Under the pieces are notes generated by a model that was not told the DNA's origin, did not search any database, and saw nothing but the letters and a program-made list of their open reading frames with translations. Shown here piece after piece: positions 1 to 6,318 of a stretch of DNA of 10,308 bases. This DNA comes from DATAQC01 sp046263055 (GTDB taxonomy: Bacteria > Actinomycetota > Acidimicrobiia > Acidimicrobiales > AC-14), in NCBI GenBank assembly GCA_046263055.1, contig JBHELO010000080.1:1-10308 (forward strand), read 5' to 3'. Numbering within the stretch: the stretch's first letter is position 1; each line of letters opens with the position of its first letter. The translations under genes were made by a program, and so were the position numbers.

Positions 1-1
1 G

Positions 2-235
2 GGGGTGGGCTACTCCGAGCGGGTGGCCTCCGCCATCGACGCCGAGGTCCAGGCCATCTTGAACCGGGCCTACGAGCGGGCCAAGGACTCCCTGGTGGCC
101 CACAAGGCCACCCTCGACGCCGTGGCCCACGCCCTCATCGAGGCCGAGAGCCTGGAGGGCGACGTCTTGGACGGGCTGCTGCTGCCGGTGGGGGGCAGCG
201 CCCCGGTGGGCGCCTCCTCCTCCCCCGCCTCCTAG
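2..235 (+). CDS. ftsH: FtsH ATP-dependent zinc metalloprotease, C-terminal end (partial)
   Basis: Open from the left edge to a TAG stop at 233-235, so only about 77 C-terminal residues are visible. They match the end of the M41 peptidase domain of FtsH: a segment reading YSERVASAIDAEVQAILNRA, followed by YERAKDSLVAHKATLDAVA and an ALIEAESLEGD stretch. This corresponds to the family's conserved helical end, with its IDxEV, AYxRAK, LDxxAxxLxExExLxG pattern. FtsH is a hexameric inner-membrane AAA+ protease that degrades misfolded membrane proteins and some regulators. The AAA+ module and the zinc-binding HEXXH motif lie off the window. After the conserved part comes a short Gly/Ala/Ser-rich tail, as in many actinobacterial FtsH proteins. 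A GTG at base 5 is not a real start, because the domain continues upstream. Confidence 0.87.
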   Translation, partial: GVGYSERVASAIDAEVQAILNRAYERAKDSLVAHKATLDAVAHALIEAESLEGDVLDGLLLPVGGSAPVGASSSPAS

Positions 236-316
236 TCGGGCACCGCCACCCGCCGCCGGACTGGTGACACGCTCCGGGCCCATGGATCCGAACGTCTCAC
301 CGGTTCCCAGGGCCGG

Positions 317-342
317 CCGTCCGGCTCGCCCCGGGCGGACGG
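317..342 (+). promoter_or_regulatory. Hairpin just before the whiB-like start
   Basis: A perfect 7-base inverted repeat (CCGTCCG at 317-323, CGGACGG at 336-342) encloses a 12-base loop and ends two bases before the ATG at 345. Its right arm contains the only Shine-Dalgarno-like bases (GGACGG) for that start. It could mask the ribosome site, or act as a weak factor-independent end for ftsH transcripts. No T-run follows. The rest of the 236-344 spacer has third-position base use unlike coding sequence, and I see no convincing TANNNT box in it. Confidence 0.35.
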
Positions 343-344
343 AA

Positions 345-656
345 ATGCACGCCTCCCTCGTGGCGTTGGACCCGGGTGACATGGCACTTACGAAGACCTT
401 CGACGACGAAGACTGGCGGGCGGCGGCGGCGTGCCGCACGGCCGACACCTCACTGTTCTTCCCCGAGTCCGACGACGAGGCGGGCCCGGCCAAGGCCATC
501 TGTGCCTCGTGCCCGGTGCGGGAGGACTGCCTCGGCTTCGCCCTGGCCAACCGCCAGGAGCAGGGTGTGTGGGGCGGGCTCACCGAGGCCGAGCGCCGGC
601 GCATGCGCCGCCGCTCGGCCGAAGCCGCCCGTATCGCCCGGCGCCACGCCGCCTGA
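345..656 (+). CDS. WhiB-family iron-sulfur transcriptional regulator
   Basis: A 103-residue protein with the complete Wbl signature. Four cysteines sit at residues 30, 53, 56 and 62 (C-x22-C-x2-C-x5-C) and ligate a 4Fe-4S cluster. The GVWGG turn is at 74-78, and a basic, Arg-rich C-terminal tail would contact DNA. Wbl proteins usually bind the primary sigma factor and respond to redox or nitric oxide, controlling stress, division or secondary metabolism; the target here cannot be told. I chose ATG 345 because a GGACGG element precedes it at 5-base spacing. ATG 381 (91 residues) is a good alternative. A GTG at 264 is disfavoured, since codons between 264 and 345 (GAT, TCA, GTT, CGT, AGG) are atypical for this genome. 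The gene lies between ftsH and mug in the same direction. The WhiB1-7 subclass is not assignable by eye. Confidence 0.9.
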   Translation: MHASLVALDPGDMALTKTFDDEDWRAAAACRTADTSLFFPESDDEAGPAKAICASCPVREDCLGFALANRQEQGVWGGLTEAERRRMRRRSAEAARIARRHAA

Positions 657-690
657 GCCCACCCGACCCCGGCGTCCGACTCCCGCCCAG

Positions 691-1209
691 GTGGCGGCGG
701 CCGCCGGGAGTCAGGTCCCCGACGTGGTGGCACCGGGGCTGGCGGTCCTGTTCTGCGGCATCAACCCCGGGCTCTACTCGGCCGCCACCGGTCTGCACTT
801 CGCCCGTCCCGGCAACCGCTTCTGGCGGGTCCTGGCCGCCGCCGGGCTGACGCCCCGGGTGCTCGAGCCGTGGGAGACCGCCGACCTGCTCTCGGCCGGC
901 CTGGGGATCACCAACCTGGTGGCCCGGGCCACCGCCCGGGCCGACGAGCTGTCGCCGGTCGAGCTGCGGGCGGGCGCCGAGCACCTGACCGCCACCGTCA
1001 CCCGCTGGCAGCCGGCGTGGGTGGCGGTGGTGGGAATGGGCGCCTACCGCACCGCCTTCGACCGGCCGAATGCCCGCATCGGCGCCCAGCCGGAGGGCAT
1101 CGCCGGGGCCGGCGCCTGGCTCCTCCCCAACCCGAGCGGCCTCCAGGCCCACTACCAGCTGCCCGAGTTGACCGCCGCCTTCGCCGCGTTGGCCCGGGCG
1201 GCGGCCTGA
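691..1209 (+). CDS. mug: G/U (G/T) mismatch-specific DNA glycosylase, TDG/MUG family
   Basis: A protein of about 172 residues, close in length to E. coli Mug (168). Both uracil-DNA-glycosylase superfamily motifs are intact: FCGINPGL (Asn about residue 25, which positions the catalytic water) and LPNPSGL (Asn about 147, the wedge/intercalation loop). The ARPGNRFW segment between them is also typical of Mug. The enzyme removes uracil, and less efficiently thymine or ethenocytosine, opposite guanine, starting base excision repair. That suits a high-GC genome prone to cytosine deamination. The start is uncertain: GTG 691 gives the expected length but has no clear ribosome site, and GTG 724 is an alternative that would still keep motif 1. 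The frame stays open upstream across whiB, but that stretch is the shadow of whiB. The 34-base gap to whiB suggests possible co-transcription. Confidence 0.87.
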   Translation: MAAAAGSQVPDVVAPGLAVLFCGINPGLYSAATGLHFARPGNRFWRVLAAAGLTPRVLEPWETADLLSAGLGITNLVARATARADELSPVELRAGAEHLTATVTRWQPAWVAVVGMGAYRTAFDRPNARIGAQPEGIAGAGAWLLPNPSGLQAHYQLPELTAAFAALARAAA

Positions 1210-1230
1210 GCGGGCGGCGGCGGGGGCGGG

Positions 1231-1259
1231 TCGGCAGGCCCGGCAGGCGGCGGTAGCGT
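1231..1259 (+). promoter_or_regulatory. Leaderless-type promoter for the LLM oxidoreductase gene
   Basis: A TAGCGT box at 1254-1259 fits the actinobacterial -10 consensus TANNNT and lies exactly six bases before the ATG at 1266, so transcription would begin at or next to the A of the start codon. A TCGGCA hexamer at 1231-1236 (four of six matches to TTGACA) sits 17 bases upstream of the -10. There is no ribosome-binding site between the box and the ATG, as expected for a leaderless mRNA. Confidence 0.5.
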
Positions 1260-1265
1260 GCCGCC

Positions 1266-2207
1266 ATGATCCGACTGGGCCTGCAGATCCCCAACTTCAC
1301 CTACTCGGGCGTGCCCGACGACCAGCTGTTCGAGCGCATCGCCGCCCAGGCGGTGGCCGCCGAGGAGTCGGGTTTCGACTCCGTGTGGGTGATGGACCAT
1401 TTCTACCAGCTACCGATGATCGGCCCGTCGAGCAACGCCATGCTCGAGGCCTACTCGCTGCTGAGCGCCCTGGCCGCCCGCACGACCAAGGTGTCCCTCG
1501 GCACCCTCGTGACAGGGGTGACCTACCGGTACCCGGCGGTGCTGGCCAAGCAGGTCACCACCCTGGACGTGATCTCGGGGGGCCGGGCCATCCTGGGCAT
1601 CGGGGCGGCGTGGAACCAGGAGGAGCACGACGCCTACGGCATCCCCTTCCCGGCCGCCGGGGAGCGCCTCGACCGCCTGGAGGACGCCCTGCAGATCTGC
1701 CGGGCCATGTTCACCAGGGAGCGGGCCACGGTGGAGGGCACCCACTCCGCGGTGGTGGACGCCATGAACAACCCCCGTCCCATCCGCCCCGACGGCATCC
1801 CCATCCTGGTGGGCGGCGGCGGGGAGAAGCGCACCCTGCGCCTGGTGGCCGAGTACGCCGACGCCTGCAACCTCTTCGGCGGGCCCGACGACGTGCGCCA
1901 CAAGCTGGAGGTGCTGGCCGGCCACTGCGAGGCGGTGGGTCGCGACCCGGCCGACGTCACCAAGACCCGCCTGGGCTCGGTGGCCATCGGCGCCACCCAC
2001 GCCGACGCCGAGGCCAGCCTGCGGGCCGGCGGCCTGGAGCCGGCGCGGGCGTCGATGTACATCCTCGGCAGTCCCGAGGAGGTCACCGACCAGGTCGGGA
2101 CCCTGCTCGAGACCGGGCTCGACGGGCTCATCTTCAACATGGCCCACACCTCCGATCCCGACGAGATCCGCCTGGCCGGGGCCACCCTGTCCCCCCTGCT
2201 GCGCTGA
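1266..2207 (+). CDS. LLM-class (luciferase-like) F420-dependent oxidoreductase
   Basis: A 313-residue, full-length luciferase-like monooxygenase TIM barrel. Hallmarks in order are the N-terminal strand MIRLGLQIPNF, GFDSVWVMDHF (about residues 36-46), the TYRYPAVLAKQVTTLDVISG and GRAILGIGAAWNQEEHDAYG segments (about 87-125), and the GIPILVGGGGEKRTLRLVAE strand and helix. The closest type is the actinobacterial F420-dependent clade expanded in mycobacteria and Acidimicrobiia. Such enzymes transfer hydride between the deazaflavin F420 and varied organic substrates; the substrate cannot be predicted. The cofactor assignment is by family resemblance and FMN remains possible. The ATG at 1266 follows a TANNNT box with a six-base gap and no Shine-Dalgarno sequence. 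The stop lies only seven bases before the pdxH start, implying one transcript. Confidence 0.9.
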   Translation: MIRLGLQIPNFTYSGVPDDQLFERIAAQAVAAEESGFDSVWVMDHFYQLPMIGPSSNAMLEAYSLLSALAARTTKVSLGTLVTGVTYRYPAVLAKQVTTLDVISGGRAILGIGAAWNQEEHDAYGIPFPAAGERLDRLEDALQICRAMFTRERATVEGTHSAVVDAMNNPRPIRPDGIPILVGGGGEKRTLRLVAEYADACNLFGGPDDVRHKLEVLAGHCEAVGRDPADVTKTRLGSVAIGATHADAEASLRAGGLEPARASMYILGSPEEVTDQVGTLLETGLDGLIFNMAHTSDPDEIRLAGATLSPLLR

Positions 2208-2214
2208 GCGCCCG

Positions 2215-2832
2215 GTGGGCGGGCCCCTGACGCTGGCCGGCGAGGACGCCGGCGACGACCCGCTGGCCCTGTTCCGGCGCTGGCTGGCGGCCGCCGCCGA
2301 GGCCCTGACCCTCGGTGGGGAGGCGATGGTGCTCGCCACCGCCACCCCCGACGGGCGACCGTCGGCCCGCGCCGTGCTGTTGCGGGGCCTCGACGAGCGG
2401 GGCCTGGTGTTCTTCACCGACACCCGCAGCCGCAAGGGTGGCGAGCTGGCCACCAACCCCCGGGCGGCAGCGGTGTTCGTGTGGCCGCCGCTGGAGCGCC
2501 AGGTGCGGGTGGAGGGCCCGGTGGCGGCGGTCGACGATCCCGAGGCCGACGCCTACTTCGCCACCCGGCCGCGGGGTCACCGCCTGGCCGCCTGGTCGTC
2601 CACCCAGAGCCAGGAGGTGAGTGGGAGGGAGGAGCTGGAACGGCGCATGGCCGAGGCGGCCGGGCGCTACCGGGACGCCGAGGTCCCCCGGCCGTCCTAC
2701 TGGGGCGGGTACCGGCTGGCCCCCGAGGCGTGGGAGTTCTGGGCGGGCAGGGAGAGCCGGGTCCACGACCGGGTGCTGTTCCGCCGGCTTCCGGGCCACG
2801 GCGGATGGGAGCGGGCCCGCCTGTCGCCCTGA
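2215..2832 (+). CDS. pdxH: Pyridoxamine/pyridoxine 5'-phosphate oxidase family protein (PdxH-like)
   Basis: A 205-residue protein aligning along its length with PdxH, which oxidises PNP or PMP to pyridoxal 5'-phosphate using FMN and O2. FMN-site features are kept: SARAVLL (Arg52), TRSRKGGEL (Arg73-Lys74), PLERQVRVEG (about 92-101) and the WSSTQSQ segment (about 127-133). The C-terminal PNPOx dimerisation region has PSYWGGYRLAP, EFWAGRESRVHDR (the RxHDR motif) and the terminal ERARLSP. Several PLP-contact residues differ from the E. coli enzyme. Lys72 is replaced by Arg57, Ser137 by His122 and Asp49 by Gly, and the N-terminal RREYxxGGLRRxDL lid is absent. A divergent substrate is therefore possible. 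The GTG at 2215 is the only start giving a full domain; CTG 2227 is less likely. It begins seven bases after the LLM stop without a clear ribosome site, suggesting coupled translation. Confidence 0.87.
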   Translation: MGGPLTLAGEDAGDDPLALFRRWLAAAAEALTLGGEAMVLATATPDGRPSARAVLLRGLDERGLVFFTDTRSRKGGELATNPRAAAVFVWPPLERQVRVEGPVAAVDDPEADAYFATRPRGHRLAAWSSTQSQEVSGREELERRMAEAAGRYRDAEVPRPSYWGGYRLAPEAWEFWAGRESRVHDRVLFRRLPGHGGWERARLSP

Positions 2833-2856
2833 CCGGCCCGTGCCCCTCGACTGCGG

Positions 2857-2875
2857 CGGCCGGCCTCGCCGGTCG
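2857..2875 (+). terminator. Possible terminator hairpin after pdxH
   Basis: An 8-base stem (CGGCCGGC at 2857-2864, GCCGGTCG at 2868-2875, one G·U pair in plus-strand RNA) with a three-base loop lies 25 bases after the pdxH stop. It sits in the 75-base convergent gap before the minus-strand gene. No T-run follows, and short GC inverted repeats are frequent here, so the call is weak. Confidence 0.3.
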
Positions 2876-2907
2876 ACCTTGGGTGGGCCGGCGGCGACCC
2901 CGGCCGG

Positions 2908-3207
2908 CTAATGCCCGAACCCGGCGGCCGGGCGCTCAGGGCCGATGCGCAGGGTGACCCGGGTCCGCAGCGGGCGGCGCCCGGGCCGCTCCCGGACCAG
3001 GCGCAGCTCCACCGTGCCCCGCCGCTCGGCCCGGAACCGCAGGTGCCAGAGGCGGTCGCCCTCGTCGTAGCAGGGGTTGGGGTCCTCGGCGGCCAGGGTC
3101 ACCGCCTCGGTGGGCTTGGCCCACCGGACGACGTCGGCGGCGTCGCCCGGCACCACGACGTCCACCAGGCACCCCTCCGCGGCAGCGACGAAGGGCTGGG
3201 CGGCCAC
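2908..3207 (-). CDS. Small protein of unknown function (99 aa)
   Basis: I do not recognise this gene. It reads from GTG 3207 to TAG at 2908-2910. The central part looks like a beta-rich soluble domain: CLVDVVVPGDAADVVRWAK, then a WHLRFRAERRGTVELRLV strand pair, then RPLRTRVTLRIG, with two Cys residues and a Pro-rich C-terminus (ERPAAGFGH). The alternating hydrophobic strands, with a Gly-Thr turn near the end, loosely recall immunoglobulin-like or chagasin-type inhibitor folds, but no diagnostic motif is present. It has no signal peptide or membrane segment. The start is chosen because a TAGAGT box lies seven bases upstream, as in a leaderless gene. The frame opens further, to 3282, but that part is Arg/Pro-rich and unconvincing. 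The gene is convergent with pdxH and follows cysQ on the same strand. A real gene is likely but not certain. Confidence 0.6.
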   Translation of the reverse strand: MAAQPFVAAAEGCLVDVVVPGDAADVVRWAKPTEAVTLAAEDPNPCYDEGDRLWHLRFRAERRGTVELRLVRERPGRRPLRTRVTLRIGPERPAAGFGH

Positions 3208-3214
3208 GCTCCCG

Positions 3215-3220
3215 ACTCTA
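3215..3220 (-). promoter_or_regulatory. -10-like box for the small minus-strand gene
   Basis: On the minus strand TAGAGT (3220 down to 3215) is followed by seven bases and then GTG 3207, the spacing expected for a leaderless start. A near-palindrome with 7-base arms (GGCCGGC and GCCGGCC, 3222-3236, centre 3229) lies directly upstream in the -35/-10 interval and could be an operator. It could equally be chance in such GC-rich sequence. No good -35 hexamer was found. Confidence 0.4.
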
Positions 3221-3309
3221 CGGCCGGCGGCCGGCCGGGTCGTCGGCCGTCGCGCCGGGGTCGTCAGCCGCGGCCCGGCCACCGTCGCCCCGACGGCGAC
3301 GGGAGTCGG

Positions 3310-4053
3310 TCAGCCGTTGGCGGCGGCCAGCACCCGGTCGGCCAGCTCCGGCCGGCACACCACCAGGTCGGGCAGCCACGGGTCCCGCTGGTTGTACCGG
3401 AGGGGCGACCCGTCCAGCCTGGACGTGTGCAACCCGGTGGCCGCCGCCACCGCCACCGGGGCGGCCGAGTCCCACTCGTACTGCCCGCCGGCGTGCACAT
3501 AGGCGTCGGCCTCGCCGAGGACCACGGCCATGGCCTTGGCCCCGGCCGAGCCCATGGGTCGCAGCTCGGCGCCGAGGGAGCGAGCGACCTCGGCGGCGGC
3601 GGCGGGTGGCCGGCTCCTGCTGACGACGACCACGGGTCGCGCCCGGCGGGCGACGGGGGGCGCCGCCGCCGATCCCGTGCTGAGCGTCATGGCCCGAGCG
3701 GGCAGCGCCACCGCACCGGCCACCAGCTGCCCTCCCTCGACGAGGGCCACGTGCACGGCCCAGTCGTCGCGGCCGGGCTCGGTGTACTCCCGCGTGCCGT
3801 CGAGGGGATCGATGATCCAGACCCGCTCGGCGTCCAGCCGGCTGGGGTCGTCGGTGTCGGCCTCCTCGGAAAGGACGCGCGCCGAGGGGTCGGCGGCCCC
3901 CAGCTCGCTGACCAACAGCTCGTGGGAGCTCCGGTCGGCGGTGCGGCCCAGCCGCTCGCCGCCCTCCGTCGCGCCGGCCCGCAGCTCGAGCAAGAGGCGC
4001 CCGGCATCGGAGGCCGTCCGGGCGGCCAGGAGGTGGTCTGTCGGCGAGGTCAC
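3310..4053 (-). CDS. cysQ: 3'(2'),5'-bisphosphate nucleotidase / inositol-phosphatase family (CysQ-type)
   Basis: A 247-residue Mg2+-dependent, lithium-sensitive-type phosphatase. The metal-binding motifs are complete: LSEE (residues 61-64), the signature IDPLDGTREY (81-90, with Asp82 and Asp85) and YEWDSAAPVAVA (192-203, with Asp195). The DGTREY variant rather than DGTxNF favours CysQ/PAP phosphatase over plain inositol monophosphatase. CysQ hydrolyses 3'-phosphoadenosine 5'-phosphate, the by-product of sulfation and sulfate assimilation, to AMP. Mycobacterial homologues also show inositol-1-phosphatase and fructose-1,6-bisphosphatase activity, so the true substrate is open. The GTG start has a GGGAG ribosome site (4064-4060) at six-base spacing. 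A possible TACGGT -10 box lies at 4091-4086 on the minus strand. The gene is divergent from the mannosyltransferase gene. Confidence 0.88.
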   Translation of the reverse strand: MTSPTDHLLAARTASDAGRLLLELRAGATEGGERLGRTADRSSHELLVSELGAADPSARVLSEEADTDDPSRLDAERVWIIDPLDGTREYTEPGRDDWAVHVALVEGGQLVAGAVALPARAMTLSTGSAAAPPVARRARPVVVVSRSRPPAAAAEVARSLGAELRPMGSAGAKAMAVVLGEADAYVHAGGQYEWDSAAPVAVAAATGLHTSRLDGSPLRYNQRDPWLPDLVVCRPELADRVLAAANG

Positions 4054-4110
4054 TCGTCGCTCCCGCGAGAGGCGGCTGAGGCCGCACCGTACCCCCGCCC
4101 CGCCATCCGC

Positions 4111-4144
4111 GGGACCGGACCCGCCGAGGGACCGGTGGTAGCGT
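4111..4144 (+). promoter_or_regulatory. Probable promoter with direct repeat ahead of the mannosyltransferase gene
   Basis: TAGCGT at 4139-4144 matches the TANNNT -10 pattern and would start transcription near 4151, leaving a leader of about 32 bases before ATG 4183. Just upstream, GGGACCGG occurs twice, at 4111-4118 and 4128-4135, one and a half helical turns apart (17 bases), across the -35 to -10 spacer. That position suits a regulator site. The 129-base gap 4054-4182 is divergent, and a TACGGT on the minus strand (4091-4086) may serve cysQ. Confidence 0.4.
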
Positions 4145-4182
4145 CGCCACCCGCGTCGAGCGGGAGACGTCGCCCAGGCCTC

Positions 4183-5502
4183 ATGCTGTCCAGACGATCC
4201 GCACCGACCGAGACGCAGCCGACCGACGAGGCGCCGGGCGGGTCACCCGACCGGTGGTGGTGGGGCCTCGCCGCCTTCGGCGCCGTCGCCGTCGTCCTCT
4301 GGGCGGTGGCCGCCCTGTCGGTGGCCTTCCTGCCCTGGTCCGAGCACCTCCGCCTCCACTACTTCCCCGGCCAGCCCTGGTTCGAGGCCTGGGTGCAGTG
4401 GGACGCCGGCTGGTACCGGGAGATCGCCAACCACGGGTACTCCTACGTCCCCGGGCACCAATCGCCGGTGGCCTACTTCCCGGCCTACCCGATGCTGATG
4501 CGGGCCGGCGGGGCGGTCCTCGGGAGCACGCTGGTGGCCGGCATCCTCGTGACCCTGGCCGCCGGCGCCGCCCTGGCCGCCATGGTCTGGACCTGGTTCA
4601 GAGAACGACTGCCCCGGCCGGCGGCGGTCACCGCCCTCGCCCTCCTCCTCCTGTACCCGTACGCCTTCTACCTGTACGGGGCGGTCTACGCCGACGCCCT
4701 GTTCATCGCCGCCACCCTCGGCGCCTTCCTGCTCCTCGAGGCCGACCACCTGTGGCTGGCGGGCATGGCGGGAGCGGTGGCCACGGCGGCCCGGCCGGTG
4801 GGCCTGGTGGTCGTGGGTGGGTTGGTGGCGCGGGCCCTGGAGCGCCGGGGGGTGTTCCCGAGAGGGCGGCCGGCGGGCGGCGTGCGGACCGGGTCCCACT
4901 CCGGTTGGAGCCCGGGAGCTGCGGTGGTGCCGGCCGGAGACGACGATGAGGTGGTCCTGGGGGCCGCCGGCGGCGGGCGACGACCCCTCGTCGACCTGCG
5001 CCGGGTGCAGGGCAGGGACGCCGCCGTCCTGGTGTCGGCCGCCGGCCTGGTGGCCTACTGCCTGTACCTGGCCGCCCGCTTCGGCCACCCGTTCCTGTTC
5101 GCCGAGGTGGAGAAGTACTGGGGCCAGGGCGCCGGCCCCCACACCTGGCTCAAGATCGAGTTCCTGCACATGGTCACCCATCTCGGGCGGCCCACGGCGT
5201 GGCTGACCTACGTGGCCCACCCGGTGGTGACGGTGGTGGCCCTGGCCTTCGTTCCCCGGGTGTTCCGCCGCTTTGGGTGGGGTTACGGCCTGTACAGCCT
5301 GGCCGCGGTGGGGGTGGCCGCCCTTTCCACCAAGGACTTCTTCGGCTGCGGGCGGTACGTGCTGGCCGCCTTCCCGTGCTTCGCGGCGGCCGCCGAGGTG
5401 CTGGTGGAGCACCCGCGGCTGCGCACCTGGGTGCTGTCGGGCAGCGCCGCCGGCCTGGTCGTGATGACCTCCCTGTTCGCCCGGGGGACCTACCTCTCGT
5501 GA
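4183..5502 (+). CDS. Polytopic membrane mannosyltransferase, PIG-V-like (GT-C fold)
   Basis: A 439-residue integral membrane protein. Hydrophobic segments lie at about 25-51, 111-139, 147-180, 191-216 and 279-295, with several more after residue 335. The extracytoplasmic first loop carries QWDAGWYREIANHGY (about 72-86, with the conserved acidic Asp74) and VAYFPAYPMLMR (96-107). These are the hallmarks of the bacterial PIG-V/mannosyltransferase family, which uses a polyprenyl-phosphate sugar donor. A late STKDFFGCGRYVLAAFPCF segment (382-400) is also typical. The likely role is sugar transfer to an envelope lipid or glycan on the outer face of the membrane; mannose specificity comes only from family naming. 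ATG 4183 has a weak AGG element four bases upstream. The frame is open back to 2911, but that part is antisense to cysQ and not coding. Residues about 224-278 form a Gly/Arg-rich hydrophilic loop with unusual codons (AGA, GGA, CGA, GAT). The stop overlaps the next gene by four bases. Confidence 0.82.
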   Translation: MLSRRSAPTETQPTDEAPGGSPDRWWWGLAAFGAVAVVLWAVAALSVAFLPWSEHLRLHYFPGQPWFEAWVQWDAGWYREIANHGYSYVPGHQSPVAYFPAYPMLMRAGGAVLGSTLVAGILVTLAAGAALAAMVWTWFRERLPRPAAVTALALLLLYPYAFYLYGAVYADALFIAATLGAFLLLEADHLWLAGMAGAVATAARPVGLVVVGGLVARALERRGVFPRGRPAGGVRTGSHSGWSPGAAVVPAGDDDEVVLGAAGGGRRPLVDLRRVQGRDAAVLVSAAGLVAYCLYLAARFGHPFLFAEVEKYWGQGAGPHTWLKIEFLHMVTHLGRPTAWLTYVAHPVVTVVALAFVPRVFRRFGWGYGLYSLAAVGVAALSTKDFFGCGRYVLAAFPCFAAAAEVLVEHPRLRTWVLSGSAAGLVVMTSLFARGTYLS

Positions 5503-6266
5503 CCACGCCGAGCTGCCGGTCGGTGACCACCGGGGACGCCCGCCGGGGCGACGGCGTGGGGGTGACGGGCGCCCGGCGGGCGCCCTACGGGCGACGGGGC
5601 GCCAGCGTGGCCCGGGCCGTCCTGGACCTCTATGCGGACGCGCCGCCGGCGGTGCGGGCCCACGTCCGGGTGCGGTGGTTCACCTGCCCGTTGCCGGCGG
5701 TGGAGGCCCAACTGCCGGCCGGCGGCCGGGTGCTGGAGGTGGGGTGCGGCCACGGCCTCCTGTCGTTGCTGGCGGCCGTGTCCGACCCGGAGCGGTCGGT
5801 GGTGGGGGTCGATGTGGACGAGCGCAAGATCCCTCACGCCCGGGCCGCCGCCGCCCGGGCACGGGAGCGGGGGGCCACCGTCGACATCCGGGTGGCCCCA
5901 CCCGGGAAGCTTCCCGACGGGCCCTGGGACGCAGTGGTGGTGGTGGACGTGCTGTACCTCCTCCACCGGGACGTGTCCCGTCGCCTTCTGGCCGAGGGCG
6001 CGGCCCGGCTGGTCCCCGGGGGGGTCCTGGCGGTCAAGGAGATGGCCCTCGCCCCCCGGTGGAAGTTCCGCTGGAACCAGGTCCAGGAGCTCCTGGCCGT
6101 GAAGGCGCTGGGCATCACCGTCGGCGGGCAGACGACCTACGTGGACCCCCGGGAGATGGGGGACTGGATGGCGGCCGAGGGGCTCGACGTGCGCCACCTG
6201 CCCCTCTCCAAGGGCTATCCCCACCCCCACCACCTGGTGGTAGGTCGGGCCGGGACCGGCCCCTGA
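5499..6266 (+). CDS. Class I SAM-dependent methyltransferase
   Basis: A protein of about 255 residues with a Rossmann-fold methyltransferase core: motif I VLEVGCGHG (78-86), the acidic residue after strand 2 in VVGVDVDERKI (Asp105), DAVVVVDVLYLL (motif II/IV region), and LVPGGVLAVKEM as the post-motif III strand. The C-terminal part (WNQVQELLAVKALGITVGGQ, then PREMGDWMAAEGLDVRHLPL) resembles small-molecule or lipid-precursor methyltransferases rather than nucleic-acid ones. The substrate is unknown. The start is taken at GTG 5499, which overlaps the mannosyltransferase TGA as GTGA, a classic coupling arrangement. GTG 5523 is an alternative that loses eight residues. The first 35 residues are Arg/Gly-rich and poorly conserved-looking. 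Coupling suggests it modifies a product of the adjacent glycosyltransferase pathway; this is inference. Confidence 0.85.
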   Translation: MTTPSCRSVTTGDARRGDGVGVTGARRAPYGRRGASVARAVLDLYADAPPAVRAHVRVRWFTCPLPAVEAQLPAGGRVLEVGCGHGLLSLLAAVSDPERSVVGVDVDERKIPHARAAAARARERGATVDIRVAPPGKLPDGPWDAVVVVDVLYLLHRDVSRRLLAEGAARLVPGGVLAVKEMALAPRWKFRWNQVQELLAVKALGITVGGQTTYVDPREMGDWMAAEGLDVRHLPLSKGYPHPHHLVVGRAGTGP

Positions 6267-6318
6267 ACCCTGTCCCCGACCCGGCGGTGGCGCCGGGAGC
6301 GGTGTCCCACCCTCCCGC

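Noticed and set aside
376..690. N-terminal extension of the mug frame back through whiB.
   Set aside because: The stretch is a shadow of the conserved WhiB frame, and Mug proteins are about 170 residues, matching a start near 691.
1410..2456. Minus-strand open frame of about 348 codons opposite the LLM and pdxH genes.
   Set aside because: It is antisense to two well-supported genes and shows no family resemblance.
2911..4182. Plus-strand open frame continuous with the mannosyltransferase, which would give an 863-residue protein.
   Set aside because: It runs antisense to cysQ and the small minus-strand gene, has Arg/Pro/Gly-rich composition typical of a GC-rich shadow frame, and the family domain begins only after ATG 4183.
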